A stretch of DNA of 64,000 nucleotides, from positions 4,875,738 to 4,939,737 of the forward strand of contig OY718808.1 in the NCBI GenBank assembly GCA_963070105.1, written 5' to 3'. The position numbers and the translations under genes are program-made. Origin of the DNA: Litomosoides sigmodontis (lineage: Eukaryota; Nematoda; Chromadorea; Rhabditida; Onchocercidae). Of the stretch, positions 52,097 through 64,000 are shown piece after piece (within the stretch, counting starts at the first letter, position 1; every line of letters begins with the position of its first letter). Under the pieces are notes generated by a model. The model was not told where the DNA came from and ran no database searches. It saw only the letters and a program-made list of their open reading frames with translations.

Positions 52097-53581
52097 CCTC
52101 AGCACTCCTAAAATCAGCTGTTCTCTTAATATGCGCTTCCATCGCAACGGCAACCAGGGAAAATAATTCAGTGAACGGCTGGAAACCACTTTCCCCAGCA
52201 ACCTATTTTATATCACGCTGACAATATCATACAATGAAAATTGAATTGGATCTTCCTTCGATTTGAAAAGTAAAAATATGATTTGCTGATGTGATATTTT
52301 CCTTTCAAATTTTTTCTTATGTCCGAATACACCTTAGATTATGTTGTTTTGGAAGGAAAGAGTACAGTGTACGTGGAGGCCCAATAATCGACTGTTATTA
52401 ATGGAAGAGCACAAATTCAGGTCAAGCACCCCGCTTAACAGTGAATCTTCAGACAAGTTTTGCAATAGAAGCTACGACTTGAAACCTTCTTATTTACATT
52501 ACTTCGGCGTGAGTTGCAATTTTTGATGGCTACGGAAAACAACATTCCTGTCACCTCCCCCATGCCCTCCCCCCCCCCCCCCCCCCTGCTTATATCCAAT
52601 TCTGATCCACATCTTTCGGTCTTTTAATCATTTTTTATTTCTACAGTTTTTTCAAATTGCTTACAATGTGTTAGGAAAGCAAACAGTTGACATTAGCAGG
52701 AAATTTACAAAAAGTGACGGAAAGTGACTTTTCATAAAAATGGGCACTCTACTCCAACTGCCGAAATTGGTTTTATTGACAGTCTTATCAATTTTCCATC
52801 ACCTTATCAGCAAAGGTAAATTTCAAACCCTTAGTTTAGACTGTGCAATTTTGATCTTTGAAGAAAGGCACAAATTACTGAAGCCAGGGAATACGTGATA
52901 GAAAAAAATGCGGTAGACATCGTGCATTTTGCAAAATTCCAAAGATTAAACATTAATTGATAGATCGCTCGATGCTAAATTTAAAAGAATTCGATACCTC
53001 CACAGCGCTGCTAATGAAAATGAGATAAAAAAAACAGTGAATATTTGGATTTATTCTTTAAACGGACATTGAGAAGAGCACTTTGACTGTGTAGAAAAAA
53101 TAGAAAAAGTAACCAGTCAAATGTGTTGCAAAGCAGTATGACATTACTTAATTCCTGCGTGGACATCCCCTTCTCCATAGCTATAATTTGAGCAAAGCAC
53201 GGAGAAATAACGGTTTTAACGAAATTGCACATGGGGGACGCATTAAACGTGGTCAAAAGTGCTACGTCAAAATCGGCGTGGCAAGGGTTGCTATGTGGTT
53301 TCAATTTCATTGGGTCGTGGCATAAATAAATTTCATTTTCGAAATTTTTCTATGTAAGGCATTGGCACAGCTCACTGGCGCACTAATAAATTAATTGGTT
53401 GTATTTTGCGTATGTGAACTCTCGCAACGTGACATTTTACGTTGCTTTGACATGGAGTACGAACAGTTAGTTATTCTTACGTAACTTCCCCACATGCAGT
53501 TTTGCGTAATACATGTAATGCATTAGTGTATTATGTTCAGTTTTAGTTTTTTAGATTCTTGAGCAAATTGACTAACAAGGA
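52097..53581. promoter_or_regulatory. Divergent intergenic region between PGD and the ankyrin gene
   Basis: About 1.5 kb between divergent genes. Contains a poly-C run (52569-52586). At 52739-52816 a plus-strand exon-like segment encodes MGTLLQLPKLVLLTVLSIFH up to a donor AAAG|GTAAAT, a fair signal peptide, but no following exon was found. A 99-codon minus-strand frame at 53011-53310 (FDVALLTTFNASPMCNFVKT) is also unexplained. Confidence 0.45.
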
Positions 53582-56500
53582 ATGCTTGTTTCGAATGGCA
53601 CATCAAACCACAATATTACTTCTAACAATGAGGAGCATATCTGTTCATTATTGCTAAAAAGTATAAATGATGAACGGGTTGATATCCTACGATCTATTCT
53701 GGCACAGATTGGTTAGTTGTGCGTTATTTTTCCCTTAAATTTTACTAGTCAATTTTTCTGATTTATAACATTGAAGCAAAACGGTTATTTGAAGATCCGC
53801 AACTTAAGTGTTAAAATTACGATTGTAGCTGGAGAATCGGAGTGTGCATTGTGAGCTTGCTTAGTAGTATCTAAAAATTTTAATAATTTCAGTCTCTAAA
53901 CCAGATTTCCACGATCAAGTTGATCGAATATGTTACAGTGGAGGAACGGTACTACACTATGCAGTAGCTCGGAGTAACTATTCAATTATCTTTGTATTAT
54001 TATTTGTTAGCCGTAGAAATTGCACAGAAATATTGCTCTTCATATTTATGTTGTGACGTGGTATTGAATTTTAATTTGTTCTCAAATATAGGAAGAAAAT
54101 ATTTCCAGGAGAAGCACCTGCGGATTTTATTCAGCTTTTTAATATTGTAAATATTTTAGCTTATCATTAAAAATACTGATACATGGTTACTAATAACAAG
54201 TTCGTAGATTCGGTCGATAGTGTGCGAATGTTGCTATCAGCAGGAGTAAACCCATGCGTTCAGAATGATAATAATAATACAGCGTATCGCATGGCTGCTT
54301 CTGAAGAAGTTAAAAATGCGTTTGTTCAAGAATTATTGCAGGCCACTGCTCAGTCGAAGTTTGTTTTTCTTTTAATTAGCTGTTAATCGGAGTAAGTAAT
54401 CATTTTTTTCATATATACTTAAAGCTCGCTTTTGTAGTTTGGGCCGAGTGTGCCAAATGATATCAGCTGGAATTAGTGTGAATTCGATTGATGCTGTGGA
54501 TACTGGTAATACAGCACTGCACTGGGCAGCATCTCATGGAAATGAAGATGTCGTGAGGTTGGAAAGTTAATTTAATAGGAATGATCCCAAACATTTTTTT
54601 AAAAGCGAAGATTAAAATAACTTGTAAGTTTGTAGCAACAAGTTAAAGTCATAGATGTGTTTTATGATATTCATGCAGGGTACTATGTCAGAGTGGAGCG
54701 GATGTCAACGCATTGAATACGAAGAACGAAACAGCGTTACATGACGCAGTACGTCGAGGAAATGATGCCATTGTGAAATGTTTGTTAGGCTACGGAGCGG
54801 ATGCAAGTATAAAGAATAAAAGTGGAGAAGACTGCTATGAATTAGCCACAAAAATGGGAGGAGCTATGTTGCCTAGCTTGAGTTTGAATACGTAATTTTT
54901 TGTGCCGCAATTTAAATATCCTTATTTCTTTTATTTTCTAAATATAAATTATGTTCCAACTATTAGTAGGGACAGAAATTGTGTTTTATTCTTTGTTCTT
55001 TTCCAGATTAGATCGCACAATTTGTCGTACAACCTCCATAGATTCGGAAATTGATCGTTCTTCGTTAATATCAACCGATACTACAACTATGTTTGGAGAA
55101 AAAGCGTCAAGTTATAGTGTCGGTAGGCTAGAAATTTGGACTGATTTATTATGGCCTCAGCCAAAATATATCGATTTGGATGAAAGGTGTGTAATCATCA
55201 ATAGTTAAAAGTCTTTTATTGCATTTTCCAAAATTTAACTGATTTGTAATGTAAAGGCTGGTATTTCAGGAAGCGTACTTACCCATATCCAAAAGATGGT
55301 CGCTTAAAAATCTATTTTGATAAAACTAGTGCAGCAGAACCGCGACGGTTAATGCAAATTATCCAGATGTCATTACCTACCCTTTCAAGTATTCATCTAG
55401 AATTGGACTACAGAGGTCATGAAGTAAGTAATATTCGATTGTTTGTTAAATTTGGCTGTCAGTTGTATTTTTAGTTCCATCCGTGTGTCATCTATCATTA
55501 ACTGATGGATAGTGACAGATGTTGCAAAAGGAAATGACAATCTTTAAACATTGCAATTGGATGAATATAGAACTCTTTGAAATATTTAGGTTGGGGAGCA
55601 GTCTACCTTAGATGGCCGAATTACGTGCGGGATTTTTCCAAATGGTTGTTGTTCTGGGGCGTATACACTGACGATCAACGAAAATGGTATAGAACTGTAC
55701 GGGGAGGATCATGCTGGTGTTCGGCATGGTTTTTCTACTCTTGTACAAATATTGAGAATTTTTAAAGAGTGTTCTGAGGTTCTAATTTATCTATCTTCTG
55801 CTTTTTTTCTTTGATTTTTCATTGTTTTATGGTTTGTTAGAATCATATATATTAAAATCACGCCATATAAGATCTTTATATAAATAATACCGACCTTTTA
55901 ACTTTTACTGTTTGCTGTTTGCTGTTTGCAGTTTGCAGGTTGCAACTTTAACGAATTATTGACTTATTCTTGGTTTGTTGCATTGCATTTTTTTTAAAAC
56001 AACTCATTTTTTAGGTACTTAATTCAAATACCGAAACATCATTAGAGACATTGTGTGAAACACCGCCTAAATCTGTGTCGAATGTCACCGGCGCTATAAA
56101 TAGCGAACAACTGCGGAATATCAGTGGGTTTTTACTCATCGATTTTATACTTATTGAAATGATGATGATGATGCAATTTTTTTACAGGTGCAATACCTTG
56201 TTTAACAATTCGTGACTCTCCGGACTCATGTATCCGAGCTGTTTATCAGGATTTCAGTGGCTGCAAAATACTGAACACAGAAACTGTAAGACTTAACCTT
56301 ATAAGAATTTTGTTATTGAGAGAATAAAGCAGACAATCCCGTGAATTATTTTTTCAGTTCCTGTTTTAGCTTTTGCAACTTGCTACACGTATTGCTTACT
56401 GTAAGGCGAGTCATCTATTCGTCAATTTTGAAGTACGGACCACTGATCGGTATCAGTTACCGTATACAACTCGAGATTTGTTCCAAATAACACAAGTTTG

Positions 56501-59105
56501 TGACGAACTTTTTATTAAGGTTATTTTTTCATTATCTGTATGTATGTGAGGTTCATAAACATCCCACTGTGGACTTCTTTTTTAACATGAAAGTCAAATT
56601 TTGTGATGTAACGCATATTTTGGAAAGTATTTGAAAAACAAGGAATCTGAAGCTTCTGAGAACTACTTTAGGATAGTATAACCAATAAGTCTTGTGATTT
56701 TTACCTTCTTGTTATCGCACTTCACATTTAAAGGCACTAACTGGGATGGCACTTGTTCAAAAGACTTCACTAGGTGTTTGTGTTATAACCGTTTTAAATA
56801 AAACGAAGTTTAAGTTGTGTAATCGTGTTCTGATTTTTCTAGTTTGTGCCATCTCTTGATGTCCAGTCTAGTTATATTGAATCAGATTTGGTGCGTCGAA
56901 CCATCGACTCCTTTCTTGATGATTTTCCACTCACGAAAGCTGTACATTTCGGTCCAAATTTAGCAATTATGATTATATCAAATCGAACAATTCTGAATAA
57001 TGTTCAAAGAAGAATACCGAGAATATATATTTCAGTGGATATCGATCAAAATAATGCCTCCCTAGTGAGTGTTTATATACACAAGGAGAAGCGGAGACCT
57101 GAAGTTCTTGATTTAGATATCGCTTTAGTCTTTTAAGAAATGCTTTTAGATTAATCACTTACCGCCGTTCGTTACAATATGTGTAGAAGGAAAATATCCG
57201 TTTGAAGCTGAAAATTTGCTTTCACTACGTTTGAATGTTGTGTTACGATTTGCGACAAGCGATCCTGGTTTTCTATGTGCTGCTCCTGAATCTGCAGCTA
57301 AAAAAGCCTTGCTTGCTACTAGATTGGGTAGCAGGTTCCCAATTTTAGGTTAATTTTTGAACTCTTCGCTTATTTATAAAATTTTTTTCTGTCAAAGAAA
57401 GGTATTTTGTTCCATGTTTACCTTGATTAGGTGCAATGGTGTGTGATTTGTCAACTGGTTGTGAAGTAATGCCCCCGTCGTTGTCATACATGTCTGAGTT
57501 AGCTTCGTTGGGCGTTTGCTGGAACAAATCCGTTGACATAAAGCGTTTTTGTTTTTTATTACCTCGAATAACAGCAGAACATTTTCTTTTGGATGGGTGA
57601 GTTCTCGAACAGATTTCTTAAAAATATAGCTAACTATAATTCATGCATTTGACGTAATCCTAATAAAATAAAATTATTTTAAAGCATAAAATACTGTAAT
57701 GAAAATAAGCACTGGCACTTTCGACTTTCAATTTATTGTGTATATCTTCAAATTCCGAACTGCTGAATACTTTAATTATTTAATTCGAGACGTCCTGTCT
57801 ACTTAAAATTAGTCCATTACACTGGAAATTCTTGCAGTAATATGGAGGCCTTGTTTAAGCAGGTGTCTACTGTTGGAAGAGTTGAACATGAAATAACACG
57901 ATTCAGTTATGGATTAAAAACCGCGGAAAGCACGTTCATACTTTCCCATAAATTTATTTTAAAGCAACAGAATAATTTTCACTATTCATGTTTTTGTGCT
58001 ATCGTAAAGCATTCCTTCGTTTAAATGGTGGTAAATGGTTAGGAAAAATTCAAATCACTTTTAGACCTGTTTTAGCTTGTACTGATCTAAATAGAGAGGA
58101 AAATTTTATTTGGACAGGAGATATATCTGCTGCGCATAGTTCAAAACGCTTTTAAACAGCACTTACAGCTGGGGAAGTGCAGGAGCATTCATCGACGCCA
58201 CTGTCAAACAAGAAAAAACCAATTTCGGTGTTTGTAGAAATGATATTAAATCCAGATGATATGGTCTTAGAACGACTAACTCCGGTCATTTTCAAGGTAT
58301 ATATTGTTTAAATTATTCACAGATAGCTGGTGTAAATTTTTTTGTTCAATGTATTTGTTCAATAATTGTGGAAGGAAAATCTAGTTAGTGAATAATAGAT
58401 TTTACAGAAAGCGCGGATAGAATTGAAACGTAGTTTGAAAGCATTGGATCGAGCAAAAAAACGTCTTCCTTATAACTACGAATTAGCTCTTGTGCTGGCC
58501 GAGATACAGATCACCACCGAACTTATGGTTCTTGCGTGCAAGTTTGTCTTTGTTTGATGTTTTGAGGAGCCGAATTAGAAAAAATCGTTAAACAGTATTT
58601 TTCTTTAGACTAGGTCAGGCGCTTTGCACATATGGCTTAAATCCATCGTTATTAGCAAGTGATCAGAAAGCCTCATCTTCATCTGGTGATAAATTATTCC
58701 AAGAAACAACGCTTGTTGGTTATCAAATGGTTAACATTGGAGTGTCCAATTTACCACCAACTGTGCGCACTGATCTTGCCAATAGGTTTACTTTAGTAAT
58801 ATTTTCCTTTGGCTTAAATTTGTGCTAAAAAAGTGTCTGAATAAATACTCGCCTTCCTTAAAGATGGATTAAAAATTGAACTTTTTCCTTAGGCGTTTTC
58901 CTGAAAAAATTTTGTTTACTGAATATGATTCAGTTTGCCAATGCATTTACTTTTCAGACTTCTTGAAATTCGCAGCCGTTTCCAACACACGTGGTTATCA
59001 CGGAACATTGCAAGCACTCTTCCGAATGCTCTGAAAATGTTCGACAATCTTTTTCGTGCACTTCTCCCACCAAGCATGCAAGACTATGGAAGAATTTTAC
59101 TTTGA
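53582..59105 (+). CDS. Ankyrin-repeat protein with a GH20-like (hexosaminidase-like) C-terminal half
   Basis: Exons 53582-53711, 53893-53973, 54208-54358, 54438-54557, 54679-54891, 55007-55186, 55270-55423, 56015-56123, 56188-56285, 56370-56519, 56843-57068, 57187-57327 and 57431-57596 join in phase (640 codons); about five more reach TGA at 59103-59105, giving roughly 900 residues. Residues about 55-225 hold ankyrin repeats: GGTVLHYAVARNSVDSVRML, DTGNTALHWAASHGNEDVVR, NTKNETALHDAVRRGNDAIV. The second half begins LLWPQPKYIDLDE and has segments such as RDSPDSCIRAVYQDFSGCKI, YQLPYTTRDLFQITQVCDEL, FATSDPGFLCAAPESA and AMVCDLSTGCEVMPPS, whose order resembles the N-terminal and barrel domains of family-20 glycosidases. 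I could not locate the catalytic Asp-Glu pair of that family, so it may be non-enzymatic. The last part (ELKRSLKALDRAKKRLPYNY, AEIQITTELMVLACKLGQAL) looks helical. Splicing near 57912-58184 is uncertain. Confidence 0.68.
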
Positions 59106-60544
<1,439 letters not shown>

Positions 60545-62175
60545 ATGTCGGTTTTTGTGGAATTAAAAAGTAAGCTTGATCAAGCAATAACTGGGGTCAA
60601 TCGATACAATCCAAACAACGTTGAGACACTTGAGAGTTGCATCGAGGCAATGGTGCAAGAAAATCAGTACGATAAAGATATATTGGTCACAACGCTAAAA
60701 CTCTATCAACTTAATCCTGACAAGTTCTTTTTTCTTATATTTGTGTTTAAGTTCTAAACATTGCTGTGAGGTGTTTGCAGGTTCCATTTTACCGTATAAG
60801 CTTTTAAAAATATAAGTGTTTTTTCCCTGGATATTCTAATTATAATCAAATGGGAAATGGGTTATTCAATTTCTTGGAAAACCGTATGCCATTATTAAAT
60901 GGGAATAAAACATCGGAATCAGGAAGAAATCTCTTGTAATAGAAGGAGCTTATTTCATTTGATATAGATTTTAAGACCAAATAGTAATGTTATAACTACA
61001 GTAAAAACTGCGAAAGCCGGTGCTATTCTTAAAGGATGATAAAAAATAAATAAAATTTGATATCAGGTATAATGAGAGTGTGGTGAAGCTAATATTGCTA
61101 AAAACGATGATGATGGCCCCGAAAAGTGATTATGCTCTGGCAAAATATCTAATTGATTCCAGCCGAGTTGTTTCACCGGTAAGCATTCTATGTAATCCAT
61201 TATTTGTTATTCTGAGCAGGGATGAAAGAATTTATTCATTAATTGTACGATTGCTGTTTTTTGTTTTAGGAACTTAAAAGAGTATTTGATATTGGGGCCT
61301 TGTTGGAATCTTGCAATTTCGCTGTATTTTGGCGCTTAATGCGAGGGGATTATCGGCCACTAGATGACGTCAATGAACCATTTAGACAGCCTGGGGAAAT
61401 TCCAAAAATTATTAGAGCGGTACCAGGATTTGAAGAAAGTGTGAGAAATTGTACGTCTTTTAATCTTGTTTTTTAATAACAATATTTTTAGGTAGCCGCC
61501 GTGTTAAAGAAATAGCTCTTGCAACTCTTTGGAAGATTTAATATATTTAAGCAGTCTTAGTTTTAAATGCATTATTTTCAGATGCGTGCCAAGTAATCAA
61601 TGTTACTTTCCAAAACATTGAAAAGTCTTTGCTTGTTCGCTTATTAGGTGGAGTTTCCGGTGAGTTTCTTTTCTGCCAAAAGTGAAGGATTGCCGGAAAA
61701 ATATCTTGAAATCAGTTTCCCTTTTCATTTCTCGCAACGGATAGTTTGCGCGTAATACATTTTCCTAAATAAATTGTTCAATAAGTGTTTTGCGTTTAGC
61801 ATCATATGGATTTGAGTGTGCATTATTCATGTAACTTGTCGCCTTCTGAAATTCTCAATTTTCTTTACAAAGCCTGCAAATTTTTTTGTGTTTTGAGTAA
61901 TTTCTTAATTGTGAAAATGCTATAAGAGAAAATGGTGAGGATGTTTTAGATAAACAAGTAAACGAATATGCTCGGTTTTATGGCTGGATACCGAAGGAGA
62001 ATGGTGAAGTGTACTTCGTACAGAATCATGAAGCAACAATCAAAAGTAGAAACATTGAAGAGAAACTCCAATTTGATAGTATGCTTTTTGCAGTTAGTAT
62101 CAAATCTTACAAGTTTTATTTTTAGCCATTCCATTGAGATTCGGAATAATGTACCTCAAATTTTGCAGCATGTAA
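60545..62175 (+). CDS. eif-3.K: Eukaryotic translation initiation factor 3 subunit K
   Basis: Six exons (60545-60723, 61067-61178, 61270-61450, 61582-61659, 61950-62078, 62126-62175) total exactly 729 bases, 242 residues plus stop (human 218). Matching blocks: VNRYNPNNVETLESCIEAMV, LVTTLKLYQLNPDKYNESVV, KLILLKTMMMAPKSDYALAK, FDIGALLESCNFAVFWRLMR, VPGFEESVRNYACQVINVTF, RFYGWIPKENGEVYF and RNIEEKLQFD. eIF3K is a non-core PCI/winged-helix subunit that pairs with eIF3L in the 43S preinitiation complex. An insert of about 20 residues (VNEPFRQPGEIPKIIRA) before the G-F-E-E-S-V-R block accounts for the extra length. The last exon's frame gives a tail differing from other species, so that acceptor is the least sure. 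A TGTAAATAAAAAC poly(A) signal follows at about 62244. Confidence 0.95.
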
Positions 62176-63202
62176 GGATTTGCTGAGGATGTGTTCCTGA
62201 TCGACCGCGCTACAAATCACTTTGTTGATGTTTTTATCATTTTGTAAATAAAAACTTTGTTCTAAAAGTGCCGCTGGATAGTGGATAAATTTATCATATT
62301 TTGATCATATTAAGGAATGTTTTGAAAATGACCAGAAAAACAAGTAGTTCTCCTGAATTTGGTTTTGGATTTCTTTTGGCATGTCGGATAATTGTCAGTA
62401 ATGCTGTTCGTAGAATTCAGCTCTTTCCATGATTGCTTGACCAACCCAGTTGAGAAGTAACATTGAAAGACAACAAGGTTAGGGTAGATTCGAATCATTC
62501 TGATGAATCATTATAATACTCCTTACCACAACTGATCTTAGTAAGTCTTCCAATTACCATCAGCTTAATTTTTTTTTTAATTTTCAATTAAGATTTCAGA
62601 TGACACCAGAAATTTTTCCCTGATTTTTTCACAAATATGCTGCATTATGACCTATCCTATTCAAGTCTATCAATGATGTTAAGAACAGAACTTCATTAAT
62701 TAATGAATGAATGATAATTACGAAACATATGAACAAAAATACCATATACTGTTAATTAGTCGATGGAATTACAAAATTATTTTCTTCTTATAAGAATTGA
62801 GGAAATTCAGCAGACATAAGTGCACGAGTAGTATTTATTAGTTAGTTATTTATTGGTCAAGTAGCCGATTAAATTGAAGATTCCATTAAAATTAAAGATA
62901 AAAAATATGCGTAATACAACAATATTGTAGATAAAAAATTCTAATGTATGGCCAAATTAAACATATTGAAAGTAAACATATAGTAAACTTAAAAGAAAAT
63001 TGGAAACCCACAAGTGAGGTTCGAGCGAACAGTTAAATGAAAATCTACTTTGAAAACAAAATAAATAAATAAGGAAACCAGTGAGCAAAATGAAGCATGT
63101 GTTTGTGTGTGTGTGTGTCCACTTTTAAAATAAAAATTATGAAAAAACGGGAAAGATGACAAGCTGTTATTGAGAGTGACGTAATTGTATTTCTCGTAGT
63201 GT
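62176..63202. other. Intergenic, convergent 3' ends of eIF3K and TDH
   Basis: AT-rich; a GT repeat lies at 63101-63118. No coding signal. Confidence 0.6.
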
Positions 63203-64000
63203 TCACGTAACGATGTTCTTTCCTTCCGCAGTTAACTGACATTTCACCAAATCAAACATTACGTCAACGGTTGATTCCAAATCATACATCGGCTGCCAAT
63301 TCCACTCGTTCTTTGCGCTTGTATCATCCAAGCTTTCAGGCCATGAATCAGCTGCAATTCTCATGTGCCATTTTTTTTACTAGAAAACGTGAGGTATTCT
63401 CTTTTCATATATTTCTAGCTTTTCTTTCTTTGATTGCCATAATGAATTCAGTGAGGAATTATTTTTTCGTTGTTTACTTTAACAAAAGAAACAACTGTGC
63501 ATTGCATCGATCAATGACTAACCGATCTTTTGTCTGATTGGACAAATTTCATATTCGATTTCGAAATTCGGCATCACTTTGCGAATTGCTGCGGCGATTT
63601 CTTTCGGAGTAAATGAGTAGCCAGTAACGTTATAAGTTCGATGTGTTAATTTTTCAGCTGAAGCCGACAGATACTAAAAATTTCTAATAGTAGATTTTTT
63701 TTTTTTTGAAGATGCGTTATAAATTAAAGACAAATAAAATGTGATTGAAAGAAACATGTAATAGCGTGAATATACATAAATGTTTTTAAAATTAGTAGCA
63801 GTTAAATGGAATAAAAATAGGCCATGAAAATGTATTAAATTTGTTTTGACACCTAACACTGCGTGAAATATTTCTAATAGAAGAAATTTTGAATTAGAAA
63901 AAAGAAACTAAACTCACTGAAATGATAGAAGTAATACAGTCATCGTAATACATCATTGGCAACCTTGAATTCGGACGCAAATAACATACATGCTTCCCAT
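63203..64000 (-). CDS. tdh: L-threonine 3-dehydrogenase, C-terminal part (5' part beyond right edge)
   Basis: Three exons are visible, 63918-64000 and on, 63523-63673 and 63203-63351, phases 0 and 1, about 127 residues to TGA at 63203-63205. Blocks: GKHVCYLRPNSRLPMMYYDD, LSASAEKLTHRTYNVTGYSF, TPKEIAAAIRKVMPNFEIEY, RQKIADSWPESLDDTSAKNE and WNWQPMYDLESTVDVMFDLV. This is the C-terminal substrate-binding half of the short-chain (epimerase-like) NAD-dependent threonine dehydrogenase of animals, which makes 2-amino-3-ketobutyrate in mitochondria for conversion to glycine and acetyl-CoA. The L-P-M-M-Y-x-D-D motif is shared with UDP-sugar epimerases, but the A-D-S-W-P-E-S-L-D-D block is typical of TDH. 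The catalytic Tyr-Lys part lies off the window. Confidence 0.93.

Noticed and set aside
53011..53310. 99-codon minus-strand frame upstream of PGD
   Set aside because: Some protein-like content, but no splice partner, no domain and the plus strand is also partly open; kept only as a note.
57838..58024. Frameshift pseudogene in the ankyrin/GH20-like gene
   Set aside because: The apparent break at 57990-58020 disappears if the donor TTCA|GTTATG at 57911 is used with the acceptor CGTAAAG, which restores phase; only the later TAA remains a problem.
63001..63040. GGTTCGAGC-like string reminiscent of a tRNA T-arm
   Set aside because: No matching acceptor stem or anticodon arm within 90 bases on either strand.

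Overview
The window looks like nuclear DNA of a parasitic nematode. It is about two thirds A+T, has no operons of bacterial type, and its genes are split into many short exons by short GT-AG introns, with long AT, ATT, CA and CT microsatellites between them. Several first exons start a few bases after a TTTCAG or TTTTAG acceptor, which is what spliced-leader addition leaves. A ground-like domain secreted protein, a family confined to nematodes, sits at the left edge. A filarial or other spirurid (clade III) worm is my inference from base composition and protein similarity; I could not test it.

Layout. 1-1310 (-): partial ground-like secreted protein. 4850-5472 (+): orphan two-exon fragment. 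6159-8641 (-): MADF-domain protein. 9645-10347 (-): ribosomal protein eL33 (RPL35A). 11414-15293 (-): SRP68. 16207-16822 (+): SmD2. 18170-21144 (-): BSD-domain protein (BSDC1-like). 22796-25124 (+): orphan gene(s). 24849-26355: very large microsatellite cluster. 27116-40431 (-): basonuclin/disco-type zinc-finger factor, with an 8.6-kb intron that appears to hold a small membrane-protein gene (31237-33268, -). 40432-48023: long repeat-rich upstream region. 48024-52096 (-): 6-phosphogluconate dehydrogenase. 53582-59105 (+): ankyrin-repeat protein with a glycosidase-like second half. 60545-62175 (+): eIF3 subunit K. 63203-64000 (-): C-terminal part of L-threonine 3-dehydrogenase, running off the right edge.

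Most recognisable genes are housekeeping genes: translation (eL33, eIF3K), protein targeting (SRP68), splicing (SmD2) and central metabolism (PGD, TDH). The basonuclin homologue is the one clear developmental regulator and has by far the most non-coding DNA around it. I checked exon phases by hand for the MADF gene, eL33, SmD2, BSDC1-like, basonuclin, the nested gene, eIF3K, TDH, orphan gene 23619-25124 and the first thirteen exons of the ankyrin gene; they join without a frame break. I saw no rRNA, no convincing tRNA, no CRISPR array and no autonomous transposon.
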